Source: Candidatus Thorarchaeota archaeon
GTDB taxonomy: Archaea; Asgardarchaeota; Thorarchaeia; Thorarchaeales; Thorarchaeaceae
Reading direction: 5' to 3'
DNA: 33,976 bases
NCBI GenBank assembly: GCA_004524595.1
Contig: SDOA01000038.1
Coordinates: 1-33,976, forward strand
The notes beneath the pieces are model-generated. The model saw only the letters and a list, made by a program, of their open reading frames with translations, did no database searches and was not told the origin of the DNA. Numbering within the stretch: position 1 is the stretch's first letter; every line of letters starts with the position of its first letter. A program made the position numbers and the translations under genes. Positions 14,912 to 22,946 of this stretch are shown one piece after another.

Positions 14912-15916
14912 TTATACACCCACTGCATTAATCTTAGCAAGGAGTTCTCTAAGCGAATCTGTATCCTTGCGGGTCTTCACAAACTCCCGAATCAATAATG
15001 CAACAGCAATTTTTGTTATCAGCTTTACATCTTTCACACCAGGATGGTCAACATCCGAGTCAAGAGGATTCTTGACATAGTATCCAATTTCATCAGGATG
15101 AACATATTTTCGGAAATTACGATCTGTCGATATCCACCACCAGACTACTTGAGGTTTATCATCAGTCTCGTAAATTCGACAGAGGACTTTTGTGATTGCT
15201 CCAAGATCATCGCTCCAAGACTCCATGTAAGCTTCCTTTTCAATCCCTTTAATTCTAAGAAGAACCCGTGGTTGTTCATATATTACTAATTCACCATTGA
15301 TTGCTTTGTCCAACACAATATTGACCTTTGATACTCCTTCGATCCTTTCTTGCATCTTTGCAATCTTTATGGCTTCCCGGATTAATGGAAGTGTAAAGTC
15401 ATTCGAAGCCGCGTTTGAGGTCGATTTAAAGGAGCCATATAAGGTGACTGAGAATAGAAGGGCAAATGAAATTCCAAATATAGATGGAGCATATTCAATG
15501 ATTTGAGAATCCTCTAGGAATGAGTATACAGGAATAGATGCAATTAATACCAATAGAACTATTGGTGTGAAAAACATCCAAAACTTGCTATCAGCGACAA
15601 GACGAGAATTCCGTCTGTTATACTCTCGTGGTAGATTTTTTGCTTCATCTATCGACATTAAGATAGGTTCAAAATCCCATTCTGGGCGATTGTAGATAAC
15701 GACCTGTCTTTTGTATCTCCAGCCATAATAGTATGTTAAAGCTGCTATCAAGATAGGTAGTCCAAAATACATTGTGAGAAAGGATGTCCAATCCCAGGTC
15801 AAATTGGGCATAAGGATGGGTAAAACGAAGTAACCAAGAAGGGTACTAAAACCAGTTCCTATCACAAAAAATGTATAGAACAAGGACATCGATTTGTAGG
15901 ATACTATTTCTGTCAC
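14912..15916 (-). CDS. Membrane protein with soluble C-terminal domain, first paralog of a trio
   Basis: A 334-residue protein with the topology of its two downstream neighbours: two helices (~12-32 and ~43-62), a soluble loop with RPEWDFEPILMSIDEAKNLP, two further helices (FWMFFTPIVLLVLIASIPV and SIFGISFALLFSVTLYGSF), and a ~165-residue soluble domain with LLRIKGIEKEAYMESWSDD. The GTG start at 15916 has GGTGGAGT about 5 bases upstream. It is the first gene of a four-gene minus-strand operon. The repeated architecture suggests gene duplication of a membrane-anchored sensor or scaffold; no enzyme or transporter motif is visible. Confidence 0.75.
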   Translation of the reverse strand: MTEIVSYKSMSLFYTFFVIGTGFSTLLGYFVLPILMPNLTWDWTSFLTMYFGLPILIAALTYYYGWRYKRQVVIYNRPEWDFEPILMSIDEAKNLPREYNRRNSRLVADSKFWMFFTPIVLLVLIASIPVYSFLEDSQIIEYAPSIFGISFALLFSVTLYGSFKSTSNAASNDFTLPLIREAIKIAKMQERIEGVSKVNIVLDKAINGELVIYEQPRVLLRIKGIEKEAYMESWSDDLGAITKVLCRIYETDDKPQVVWWWISTDRNFRKYVHPDEIGYYVKNPLDSDVDHPGVKDVKLITKIAVALLIREFVKTRKDTDSLRELLAKINAVGV

Positions 15917-15956
15917 TGTGACTCCACCCTTGGCTATGCTCCAGACTTAATATTGA

Positions 15957-15965
15957 CTCTTTAAG
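15957..15965 (-). promoter_or_regulatory. TATA-like element for the membrane protein operon
   Basis: CCTTAAAGA on the minus strand lies about 45 bases upstream of the GTG start at 15916. It would give a short leader containing the GGTGGAGT ribosome binding site. A second AT-rich candidate (CAATATTAAG, 15946-15955) would leave almost no leader. Confidence 0.35.
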
Positions 15966-16007
15966 GATTACTACTTTGTCATTATTTCTTGTATCCCGGA
16001 CGTTAAG

Positions 16008-16015
16008 TTTATAAA
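16008..16015 (+). promoter_or_regulatory. TATA box for the peroxiredoxin operon
   Basis: TTTATAAA is a near-consensus archaeal TATA box, ~60 bases upstream of the first peroxiredoxin start. The predicted transcript start near 16035-16040 leaves a leader that carries AAGGAGATGA at 16053-16062. Confidence 0.6.
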
Positions 16016-16068
16016 GATAAAAAGAAATCAATTAACTATAATTAATTTTTTCAAGGAGATGAATGATA

Positions 16069-16551
16069 ATGGTAAAAGTTGGAGACAAAGCTCCCTTGTT
16101 CACTACAGCCACCGAGTCAGGTGAGAAATTCAAACTAAGCGATCACAAAGGCAAGAAGATTGTCCTGTATTGGTATGTCAAAGATAATACTCCAGGATGT
16201 CAAGCTCAGTCTTGCTCCCTTCGAGATAACTACGAGATTTTTGCAGACAATGATGCGGTCGTTGTGGGAATCGCACCAGGAACAGCAAAATCCCATCAGA
16301 GCTTCAAAGAGAAGAACAATCTACCATTCCCATTACTTCTTGACGAAGATAATAAGATTGCAGAACTCTATGGAGTCTGGGGTAAGAAGTCAATGTATGG
16401 GAAAGAGTACGAGGGAATAATTAGGACAACATTTCTGATAGATGAGAAAGGGAAGATAGCCTCAATCCTAGGTGGACCTGAAGGAATCGAAAAAGTCGAC
16501 ACAAAGACACATGCAGACCAAATTGTTAAGGTCTGGAATCTAAAAGTATGA
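16069..16551 (+). CDS. Peroxiredoxin, PrxQ/Bcp family (first copy)
   Basis: A 160-residue thiol peroxidase that reduces H2O2 and alkyl hydroperoxides with an external thiol donor. The thioredoxin-fold active site is YVKDNTPGCQAQSCSLRD: peroxidatic C44 and resolving C49 five residues on, the 2-Cys PrxQ arrangement. The usual YPKDFTPG is altered to YVKDNTPG (Pro to Val, Phe to Asn), so this copy is slightly atypical. The start at 16069 matches the homologous opening MVKVGDKAP of the second copy and sits 6 bases after GGAGATGA; an ATG at 16063 is an alternative. It is co-transcribed with the next gene. Confidence 0.92.
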   Translation: MVKVGDKAPLFTTATESGEKFKLSDHKGKKIVLYWYVKDNTPGCQAQSCSLRDNYEIFADNDAVVVGIAPGTAKSHQSFKEKNNLPFPLLLDEDNKIAELYGVWGKKSMYGKEYEGIIRTTFLIDEKGKIASILGGPEGIEKVDTKTHADQIVKVWNLKV

Positions 16552-16561
16552 GGGATTAGAT

Positions 16562-17044
16562 TTGTTGAAAGTTGGAGATAAAGCTCCTCAATTCATAACA
16601 TCTGATGAGGAAGGAAATCCATTCTCATTAGAAAAACATAGGGGCAGCAAACTTGTGGTATATTTCTACCCGAAAGATTTCACACCAGGCTGTACAGCGG
16701 AAGCCTGCTCAATTAGGGATAGCTACACCCTTTTCGAGAACTCAGGGATTCCTATCTACGGAATATCTGGAGGAGATGCAGAAACACATCAGAAATTCAG
16801 AGAGAAGCATAATCTTCCTTTTCCGATTCTCATGGATGAAGACTACTCAATAGCAAAACTCTATGAAGTTTTCAAACCAGTAAAGATACTTGGTAAAGAA
16901 CTACTAGGTGTGAAGAGAGTGACCTTTCTAATCGACGAGGAAGGTAATATCGAAGGTATCTTTGGTGGTGATGAGGGATTGGATAAGGTGAAATCTTCAG
17001 AGCATGCAGATCAAATCCTAAACTTTTGGGGTCTAAAACTCTAA
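16562..17044 (+). CDS. Peroxiredoxin, PrxQ/Bcp family (second copy)
   Basis: A 160-residue PrxQ with the canonical active site YPKDFTPGCTAEACSIRD (peroxidatic C44, resolving C49). It is a clear tandem duplicate of the preceding gene, with the same opening (VGDKAP) and the same ending (HADQI followed by W and GLKL or NLKV). The start is TTG; there are two consecutive TTG codons (16562 and 16565) with GAGGG just upstream, overlapping the previous stop. It ends 7 bases from the convergent nitroreductase gene. Confidence 0.93.
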   Translation: MLKVGDKAPQFITSDEEGNPFSLEKHRGSKLVVYFYPKDFTPGCTAEACSIRDSYTLFENSGIPIYGISGGDAETHQKFREKHNLPFPILMDEDYSIAKLYEVFKPVKILGKELLGVKRVTFLIDEEGNIEGIFGGDEGLDKVKSSEHADQILNFWGLKL

Positions 17045-17051
17045 TTAGACA

Positions 17052-17801
17052 TCATAATGAGCAACGAGGTTTCGCTACACTACTCAAATAGATAACGCTC
17101 TCATGAACTCCATCAAGATTCAAGAGAGTGTTCATCTCATCATCATAGATTGCCCCAATCTGACAGCTACCACAGTCTATTGCTTCAGCAGCCAGAGCAA
17201 GATTCTGTGCAATGTGACCAGCATCGAGGAATATGTATCGATATGCTCTCTGAAGATACTTCCATTTTGACCGGTCAAAGACAGCACTCCAGATGAATAA
17301 AACAGCCGCATCATGTGCTATCTTCTGGTCAAGAGCTCCAGCCTGTACCTCTTTTCTGAAATCGCCCGTTCTAATCAACTCCAGTTCATGGTCACCAATG
17401 ACATAGTGATAGATGCCTTTTTTCAACTCATTAACACGATTCACATATAGGTAGGTTTCAATGGGATAGAGACCTCCCGCTGATGGAGCTGTCCTTAGTT
17501 TGAACTCAACATTAGAACCTCTAATTGTTTCGCGAATGCCTTGAGTTGCCCAGAGTAGTTGTGACAGTTGCTGAAGAGAGAGGAAATCTTCAGAATATGC
17601 TCTCACACTCCTTCGTTTTGCAATTACAGTCCAGATGCCAAGACCATCCACCAAATCTGGTTCTGGTAAGGCTATTCGAGGTACATCTTTGTATACCTTA
17701 TATTGAAGGGGTTTATTCGACCAGTCAAGATAGTGTTCTGGTAATTTTCCGCGCTCATATTTTGTGCTTAGTAGATATTCATCGCCAATGTGAGATTTCA
17801 T
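17052..17801 (-). CDS. SagB-type FMN nitroreductase/dehydrogenase
   Basis: A 249-residue nitroreductase-fold flavoprotein of the SagB-type subgroup. FMN-binding signatures are RRSVRAYSEDFLSLQQLSQL (from R63), then RTAPSAGGLYPIETYLYV and FLDAGHIAQNLALAAEAI. SagB proteins in bacteriocin clusters oxidise azolines, but many archaeal SagB-type proteins stand alone with unknown substrates. No YcaO/cyclodehydratase or precursor peptide is nearby, so an azole-forming role is unlikely here. The C-terminus has Cys residues in AIDCGSCQIGAIY. The ATG at 17801 is preceded closely by AGGATGA. Confidence 0.85.
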   Translation of the reverse strand: MKSHIGDEYLLSTKYERGKLPEHYLDWSNKPLQYKVYKDVPRIALPEPDLVDGLGIWTVIAKRRSVRAYSEDFLSLQQLSQLLWATQGIRETIRGSNVEFKLRTAPSAGGLYPIETYLYVNRVNELKKGIYHYVIGDHELELIRTGDFRKEVQAGALDQKIAHDAAVLFIWSAVFDRSKWKYLQRAYRYIFLDAGHIAQNLALAAEAIDCGSCQIGAIYDDEMNTLLNLDGVHESVIYLSSVAKPRCSL

Positions 17802-17860
17802 AGTTCATCCTAGGTTGAACTTGGATTTTGGTCTTCTGTTTTATCGAATTCCCTTCTAGA

Positions 17861-18586
17861 CTACATAGCACGGTATATCTCAAGAGGAGGATCAACCTCA
17901 TTGATAGTCTTGTTGTCAGTGCTCCACGAAACTATCTCTCCGCCCCAAGATGGCTCAAGATTACATCTCTGACGCAGATATACATGCACCCAGTCTGATG
18001 GAGCTATCATTACATGCCATGCGACCTCCATTTCCCATTGCTCAGACATAAAGAGGTAATGAGTGACAACAAGGATACCTGCAGTATTATAGATTGGAAT
18101 CCATTCGGTGGTTTCATTGATTCCGAATTCAGGACAATTCTCAGATAGATAGTCCACAAACACATCTCTCATCTCAGCTGCATAAGGTAATTCACAGCTC
18201 GTCCAGTTCAAGACATATAGAAGAGCAACATCCTTTACAGTCATAGAACCAGAAGTCAACGTGAGTTCGATCTCAATACACTGCTCTAAGTTGCTTGCAG
18301 TGGGATAGACAAAGACCTCAATTAATTTGGTCTGAGCCCAATAGACGTAATCAGTTTCCACAGTTTGATTTGTATGAATCTCAATATCGCATTCTGTTAA
18401 TTCTCTATTAGTAGTAATTTCCACGAGGAACCATCCAACATCGTCTGGAATGGTGTTCAGGTGGTCAGGTACGAATTCAATCGTCAATTGACCAGAATTC
18501 ATTGACATCAATACTATTCCAAGCACACTTACAACAACAATCAGTGATAGACTCACGCCTAATACTAAACGATTAGATGGCTTCAT
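17861..18586 (-). CDS. Membrane-anchored extracellular protein, unknown function
   Basis: A 241-residue protein with an N-terminal signal anchor (basic MKPSNR then LVLGVSLSLIVVVSVLGIVL). The predicted extracellular part of ~210 residues is rich in beta strands and has several Cys residues (for example ELTECDIEIH, LEQCIEIEL, NWTSCELP, SENCPEFG, RQRCNLEP) and N-linked glycosylation sequons. No family is recognised. The ATG is preceded by GTGGAG. It follows no operon partner closely; the downstream SagB gene is 59 bases away on the same strand, so co-transcription is possible. Confidence 0.7.
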   Translation of the reverse strand: MKPSNRLVLGVSLSLIVVVSVLGIVLMSMNSGQLTIEFVPDHLNTIPDDVGWFLVEITTNRELTECDIEIHTNQTVETDYVYWAQTKLIEVFVYPTASNLEQCIEIELTLTSGSMTVKDVALLYVLNWTSCELPYAAEMRDVFVDYLSENCPEFGINETTEWIPIYNTAGILVVTHYLFMSEQWEMEVAWHVMIAPSDWVHVYLRQRCNLEPSWGGEIVSWSTDNKTINEVDPPLEIYRAM

Positions 18587-18888
18587 AAAACTCCACTCTT
18601 TGTAAAATAGTAATTTATTCGTTTAAATAGTATAGGAATAGCGTAATATGTTCAACAAAAAGAGTGTCTAAGTCTTCTTTGTATTCATAATGAACAATGA
18701 AATCCTTATGATTCCAAAGATTTAGAGAGAATACAAGCTTTGCGTTCAGAGCATTAAAGTTCATCAAGCCGTTCAAAAAATCTTGTCCTAAGAAGATAGA
18801 CTTTAATAAAGGTGCGAAAGAGCCGGACTCAGTAGACAGCACCAATATCGGTCAGTCTAGTCAATGAATATATCAGGAGCACTATGTA
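18587..18888. other. Divergent intergenic region
   Basis: About 300 bases between the minus-strand extracellular protein and malic enzyme. It should hold both promoters. On the minus strand TATTTAAAC (about 18624-18632) is a candidate TATA element for the extracellular protein. On the plus strand TTTAATAA at 18802-18809 is the candidate for malic enzyme. No RNA gene was seen. Confidence 0.4.
18802..18809 (+). promoter_or_regulatory. TATA-like element for malic enzyme
   Basis: TTTAATAA about 85 bases before the start codon would put transcription initiation near 18830. The leader then carries AGGAG at about 18873-18877, 9 bases before a TA-rich gap and the ATG. Confidence 0.4.
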
Positions 18889-20250
18889 ATGCCTGAAGAA
18901 AAGCTCTCTGTTGATGAGTTAAAGAAAAAAGCTGAGAAGCCCGGCAAGGATGCAATGATCATGCATCCCTTCTACAAGGGTAAGATTCAATCTATTGGAA
19001 AAGCCCCAGTACGCGACTTCTCTGATTTCGCAATCTGGTACACCCCTGGTGTAGCTAAACCATGTTTAGATATAAAGGACAATCCTGACAAAGCATACGA
19101 CCATCTAAATAAAGGAAATATGGTAGCAGTCGTTAGCGATGGTACACGAGTACTCGGACTCGGTGACATCGGACCACTAGCTGCTGGACCTGTGATGGAA
19201 GGGAAAGCTATTCTTTTCAAGTACCTTGGTGGTGTAGATGCATGGCCAATCTGTATTGATACTAAAGATCCCGACAAAGCCATCGAATTCGTCAAGATAT
19301 TGCAACCATCCTTTGGAGGAATCAATTTAGAAGATTTCTCCAAGCCAAAATGCTACAAGATACTTGAGGAACTGAGAAATGATCCAGAGGTAAAAATCCC
19401 AGTTTGGCATGATGATGCCCAAGGAACAGCAACAGTTGTTCTTGCTGGGGTTTTCGGCGGATTAAATGTTGTCAAGAAGGATATTGAAAACGTCAATGTA
19501 GCAATGTTAGGAGTGGGTGCTGCAAATACAAGAACTGCATACCTACTAATTGCCGCAGGTGTTGATCCCAAAAATATCGTGATGGTTGACAGCACAGGTG
19601 CAATCTATGCAGACCGTGAAGATATCGTTGCAGAGAAGGATCATGACACCTTCAAATATGACCTCGCACAGAAAACTAATCCAGAAAGGATGACCGGAGA
19701 TCTCGGTGAAGTCATTGAAGGAATGGATGTCCTCATCAGTGCTTCACGACCAGTCCCTGGAACCATCAAGAAAGAATGGATTACAAAGATGGCCAAAGAC
19801 GCCATTGTCTATGCGTGTGCTAATCCGCTACCAGAAATATGGCCTTGGGATGCTAAAGAGGCAGGAGCGAGGATTGTTGGTACTGGTAGAAGTGATTTCG
19901 ATAACCAAATCAACAACTCCCTAGGATTTCCAGGTATCTTCCGTGGAACACTTGATGTCAGAGCAAGTACTATCACTGATGAAATGTGCATAGCTGCAGC
20001 TCAAGCTCTTGCAAATCTTGGTGCTAAACAAGCCAACGAACGCAAGGTTATCCCAACAATGGACCAGTGGGAATTGTATCCCGCTGAAGCTACTGCTGTC
20101 GGTATGAAAGCTATTGAACAGGGCATAGCCAGAAAGCACTGGGAAGAAAAAGATCTCTACAAACACGCAGAGGATATCATCCGAGTAGCTCGTGGTATGT
20201 CAGAGATGCTCTACAAACAAGGCTTCATTCCCAAAGCTCCTAAAACATAG
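18889..20250 (+). CDS. NAD(P)-dependent malic enzyme (malate dehydrogenase, oxaloacetate-decarboxylating)
   Basis: A 453-residue short-form (bacterial/archaeal) malic enzyme converting malate to pyruvate and CO2 with NAD(P) reduction. Motifs in order: catalytic Tyr in YTPGVAKPC (Y51), GLGDIGPLAAGPVMEGKA with catalytic Lys K106, metal-binding GINLEDF (E148, D149) and VWHDDAQGTATV (D175, D176), nucleotide-binding GVGAANTRTAYLL, and FDNQINNSLGFPGIFRGTLD. All catalytic and metal residues are present. It likely feeds pyruvate metabolism or supplies NADPH. AGGAG lies upstream of the ATG and a strong hairpin terminator follows, so it is monocistronic. Confidence 0.94.
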   Translation: MPEEKLSVDELKKKAEKPGKDAMIMHPFYKGKIQSIGKAPVRDFSDFAIWYTPGVAKPCLDIKDNPDKAYDHLNKGNMVAVVSDGTRVLGLGDIGPLAAGPVMEGKAILFKYLGGVDAWPICIDTKDPDKAIEFVKILQPSFGGINLEDFSKPKCYKILEELRNDPEVKIPVWHDDAQGTATVVLAGVFGGLNVVKKDIENVNVAMLGVGAANTRTAYLLIAAGVDPKNIVMVDSTGAIYADREDIVAEKDHDTFKYDLAQKTNPERMTGDLGEVIEGMDVLISASRPVPGTIKKEWITKMAKDAIVYACANPLPEIWPWDAKEAGARIVGTGRSDFDNQINNSLGFPGIFRGTLDVRASTITDEMCIAAAQALANLGAKQANERKVIPTMDQWELYPAEATAVGMKAIEQGIARKHWEEKDLYKHAEDIIRVARGMSEMLYKQGFIPKAPKT

Positions 20251-20274
20251 AATGTCTGTTAATCTGTAAAGTCA

Positions 20275-20306
20275 AGCGGCGGAAATCCGCCGCTCATACA
20301 CTTTTT
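20275..20306 (+). terminator. GC-rich hairpin terminator after malic enzyme
   Basis: AGCGGCGGA (20275-20283) and TCCGCCGCT (20286-20294) form a perfect inverted repeat separated by two bases, followed by T5 at 20302-20306. It starts 25 bases after the stop codon. Confidence 0.7.
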
Positions 20307-20429
20307 GATGTTAGATCTTGGAATCGAAAATTCAGATTGTGTATGTAGCTCATTTCATTACTTTATTAAGATTCGAAAGAAAATTGCTATCATGTAACTG
20401 CCTATAAATCCAAACAGGGAGAAAAATAG

Positions 20430-21536
20430 ATGTCTTTTGAAAAATGTGGACAATGTGGTTCTTGCGTAAAGTTATGTCCAATATTCGACGCAGCTGGTGA
20501 AGAGCAGTTCTCTCCTAGAGGGAAACTCTACATCCTGCAGATAATGGACCAGATTCAAGAAGATAAGGAACTGGGAAAGGAATTTCGTAGATTACTCTTC
20601 CAATGCACATTGTGTGGACGCTGCGAAGAAACATGCTCATCCGGTGTGGATTTGTTGAAGATATGGCATGAGCAACGGTTAAAGGCGACCGAAGCAGCGC
20701 CTGAAGAATTTGCATATTTGGAATCACTAAAAGATGCACTTGTGAATGTGAAAAATATCTATGGACTCGCTGCAGAGGATAGAGCGATTTATTGGATGGA
20801 TGAATTGGAAGATGACATTCCGGGAATTTCTGATAGAATCTATGAAGAAGGAAAGACTGCAGATACAATGGTCTTCTTGGGATGTCTTATGTCTTTCAGA
20901 GGAAGTCAAATTGACGTTGTACGAGCTCTTTTCCATACACTTGAGAGGCTTAACATTGACTATCTAACAATGGGGGCAGAGGAATTTTGTTGTGGTCATC
21001 CGCTTTACTTAGCTGGTAATGAAAACGGAGCGGATGAACTGCGAAAACACAATAAAAAAGTGATAGAGGCAGCTAAAGCAAAGAATGTAATCACCTGTTG
21101 TCCAGGATGTCTTATTCAACTCAAGAACTATCATAATCTGGAAGGTGTTGAAGCTCTCCATCATACCCAATTCTTTGATAGAATCTTAGAAAGCATCCCA
21201 AAATACCATCAAAAAGAACCATTCTCATATCACGACCCTTGTGAGCTCCATCGTATCCTCAGTATAAAAAAAGAACCTCGTTCGCTACTTTCTAAACTTG
21301 GCGCAGAATATAAGGAAATGAGCCTCACGTGCTGTGGAGGAGGTGGACTTCTAAGAATGACAGATCCAAATCTTAGCGAAAAAATCATTGAATTAAGAGC
21401 TGCTCGCGAAGGAGTCCAAAATACGACTGTACTTACTGCTTGTCCCTCATGTAGAGAGCAACTACTGAGTGTGAATTTAAGAACGAAGGATATTGTGGAG
21501 ATACTAGCAGATTCCTTAGAAGAGGGGGCGAGATAG
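20430..21536 (+). CDS. Fe-S oxidoreductase with two CCG domains (GlpC/HdrD/GlcF-like)
   Basis: A 368-residue electron-transfer subunit. The N-terminus has two [4Fe-4S] motifs: C6-C9-C12-C16 (CGQCGSCVKLCP) and C59-C62-C65-C69 (CTLCGRCEETC). Two cysteine-rich CCG domains follow: GC...EEFCCGHP...CCPGC, and HDPCELHR...TCCGGGG...CPSC. This layout is that of GlcF/GlpC and HdrD, which pass electrons from a flavin subunit to quinone, heterodisulfide or another carrier. The next gene starts directly after its stop and encodes a GlcD-like FAD oxidase, so the pair probably forms a 2-hydroxyacid (lactate/glycolate) dehydrogenase complex. The ATG at 20430 has GGGAG ~9 bases upstream. The electron acceptor is unknown. 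Confidence 0.9.
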   Translation: MSFEKCGQCGSCVKLCPIFDAAGEEQFSPRGKLYILQIMDQIQEDKELGKEFRRLLFQCTLCGRCEETCSSGVDLLKIWHEQRLKATEAAPEEFAYLESLKDALVNVKNIYGLAAEDRAIYWMDELEDDIPGISDRIYEEGKTADTMVFLGCLMSFRGSQIDVVRALFHTLERLNIDYLTMGAEEFCCGHPLYLAGNENGADELRKHNKKVIEAAKAKNVITCCPGCLIQLKNYHNLEGVEALHHTQFFDRILESIPKYHQKEPFSYHDPCELHRILSIKKEPRSLLSKLGAEYKEMSLTCCGGGGLLRMTDPNLSEKIIELRAAREGVQNTTVLTACPSCREQLLSVNLRTKDIVEILADSLEEGAR

Positions 21537-22874
21537 ATGAAGTTGAGAGATGTTGTAATGGGTGCAAATGCTTCCATATATAGAAAATTGGACTTTAGCA
21601 AAATCAAGGGTGTCTATTACCCAAAAACCGAAATGGAGGCCCAAAAAGCTATCAAATTCGCTAGTTCGAAAGGGCTTGATATTATTCCAAAAGGAGGGGG
21701 TTCGAGCTTGAGTGGGGCATGTACAGGAGGAAACCTAGAAAGGTTTTTTATCAGCAGTTTACAGATGAAAAAAATTCTAACAATTTCTATGGATGAGGGA
21801 TATGCAGATATTCAAGCTGGCGTCACTCCTAATGAAATCAATGATAAGTTGCAGTCATTGGGAATGAAGTTCTGGGTAGCTCCAAGCAGCAGAGATGTTG
21901 CCACTGTTGGAGGGATAGTCGGTACTGATGGTGGAGGTAATGATACGTGGGTAAATGGAACAATGCGCGACAATATGCTCCGAGTTAAGATACTTACCTA
22001 TGATGGAAAGCTACTCACGATAGATAGGAAAGGGGTCAAGTCAGATGACCCAGATCTCGAAGAAGAACTCAATAAGATACAATTCACTCTAGATGATGTT
22101 GCAGGGTCACATGGTACGCTTGGGTTTATTACTGAAGTAAGAGTGATGATACGACCAAATATTAAGGAGAAGACCGTTGGAGCAATAATCGAATTTGATG
22201 ACTACGATACAATGGGTACAGCTATCGCTCAAATGATAAGACAAGAGTGTCCAATACAGTACGGTGAGGCCATAGTAATGGCACATGATGAAGTTCGGGA
22301 AGGATTGAATCTACCTATTCTAATCCTAGAATTTCCCAAAGATTTTGAGATGACAGTTTGTTACGAAAATGTCAAGGAAATAAGCCGCTCAGAACTTGAT
22401 AAGTTAGAGAAGATGCGAATTGAGCTTCCAAAACGGAATCCAAAATCAGGTATTCAATTTGCTTTATTCGAAGATTATGGAATTCATGGAAAAAGCTTGG
22501 AATATATGGAAAACACAATTGGTGAAATTGACTCACTTCTTACAGAATATGGTCTTACACCATTTGCCAAGTATGGGCATGCACCAAGCAAATGGTATTT
22601 GGGTGATAACACCCCAGCATATGGTCTTATTATGCACTCCCGTGAAATCAAGCCTGAAAACAAGAGTGGTCAGGATATCTACAAATCAGTTAAGGCAATT
22701 GTAAAATTATGTGACGAACTTGGGGTGACTCCTAAACCAGAACATAAATGGCCATATAGTGATGAAATCAAAAAAGCTCGCTTATCCAAGATACGAGAAG
22801 TCCTCGATGGTGGATTCAACTCTTTTATTTTTGAATCGGATTGCGCTACTGGAACGCTTTCATCAATGGTTTGA
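21537..22874 (+). CDS. FAD-linked oxidase, GlcD/D-lactate dehydrogenase-like
   Basis: A 445-residue flavoprotein of the FAD_binding_4 (PCMH-type) family. FAD-binding signatures are PKGGGSSLSGACTGG (~52-66) and VATVGGIVGTDGGGND, then the GSHGTLGFITEVRV strand; the C-terminal half is the substrate-cap domain. Homologs oxidise D-lactate, glycolate or other 2-hydroxyacids. Its start codon directly follows the stop of the Fe-S partner, so the two are translationally coupled. The extreme C-terminus (FESDCATGTLSSMV) lacks the common ending with DP-x-G-x-x-NPGK, and EHGIG is replaced by EHKWPYS. The ligand-binding end therefore differs from textbook GlcD. Substrate uncertain. Confidence 0.88.
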   Translation: MKLRDVVMGANASIYRKLDFSKIKGVYYPKTEMEAQKAIKFASSKGLDIIPKGGGSSLSGACTGGNLERFFISSLQMKKILTISMDEGYADIQAGVTPNEINDKLQSLGMKFWVAPSSRDVATVGGIVGTDGGGNDTWVNGTMRDNMLRVKILTYDGKLLTIDRKGVKSDDPDLEEELNKIQFTLDDVAGSHGTLGFITEVRVMIRPNIKEKTVGAIIEFDDYDTMGTAIAQMIRQECPIQYGEAIVMAHDEVREGLNLPILILEFPKDFEMTVCYENVKEISRSELDKLEKMRIELPKRNPKSGIQFALFEDYGIHGKSLEYMENTIGEIDSLLTEYGLTPFAKYGHAPSKWYLGDNTPAYGLIMHSREIKPENKSGQDIYKSVKAIVKLCDELGVTPKPEHKWPYSDEIKKARLSKIREVLDGGFNSFIFESDCATGTLSSMV

Positions 22875-22899
22875 GAGAAAAAGAATACTTTCGGTGACG

Positions 22900-22930
22900 T
22901 CTCTGAGGTGTTTATATAGACACACCGAGA
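22900..22930 (+). promoter_or_regulatory. TATA box within an imperfect palindrome, Orc-like gene promoter
   Basis: TTTATATA at 22911-22918 is a near-consensus TATA box whose expected start point falls at about 22938-22942, only a few bases before the ATG at 22947, giving an almost leaderless mRNA. It is flanked by TCTC-TGA-GGTGT (22900-22911) and ACACACC-GAGA (22920-22930), which are imperfect inverted arms. A protein bound there would occlude TBP, suggesting a regulated or self-regulated promoter. Confidence 0.55.
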
Positions 22931-22946
22931 CCAGTGTTTGATAAGA

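Noticed and set aside
17052..17801. Azole-modified peptide (thiazole/oxazole) gene cluster around SagB
   Set aside because: No cyclodehydratase, YcaO, transporter or precursor peptide gene is present within the window next to it.
18615..18845. 76-codon frame on the minus strand in the intergenic region
   Set aside because: No ribosome binding site, no recognisable composition or motif, and it overlaps the probable malic enzyme promoter.
22759..22941. Frameshifted C-terminus of the FAD oxidase
   Set aside because: The other frames downstream do not encode the missing NPGK-type ending, so a natural divergent C-terminus is more likely than a frameshift.
22925..22945. Origin recognition box (ORB) upstream of the Orc-like gene
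   Set aside because: Only CCAGTG matches the known mini-ORB core; the GGAAAC and G-string parts are absent and there is no AT-rich unwinding element or repeated copy nearby.
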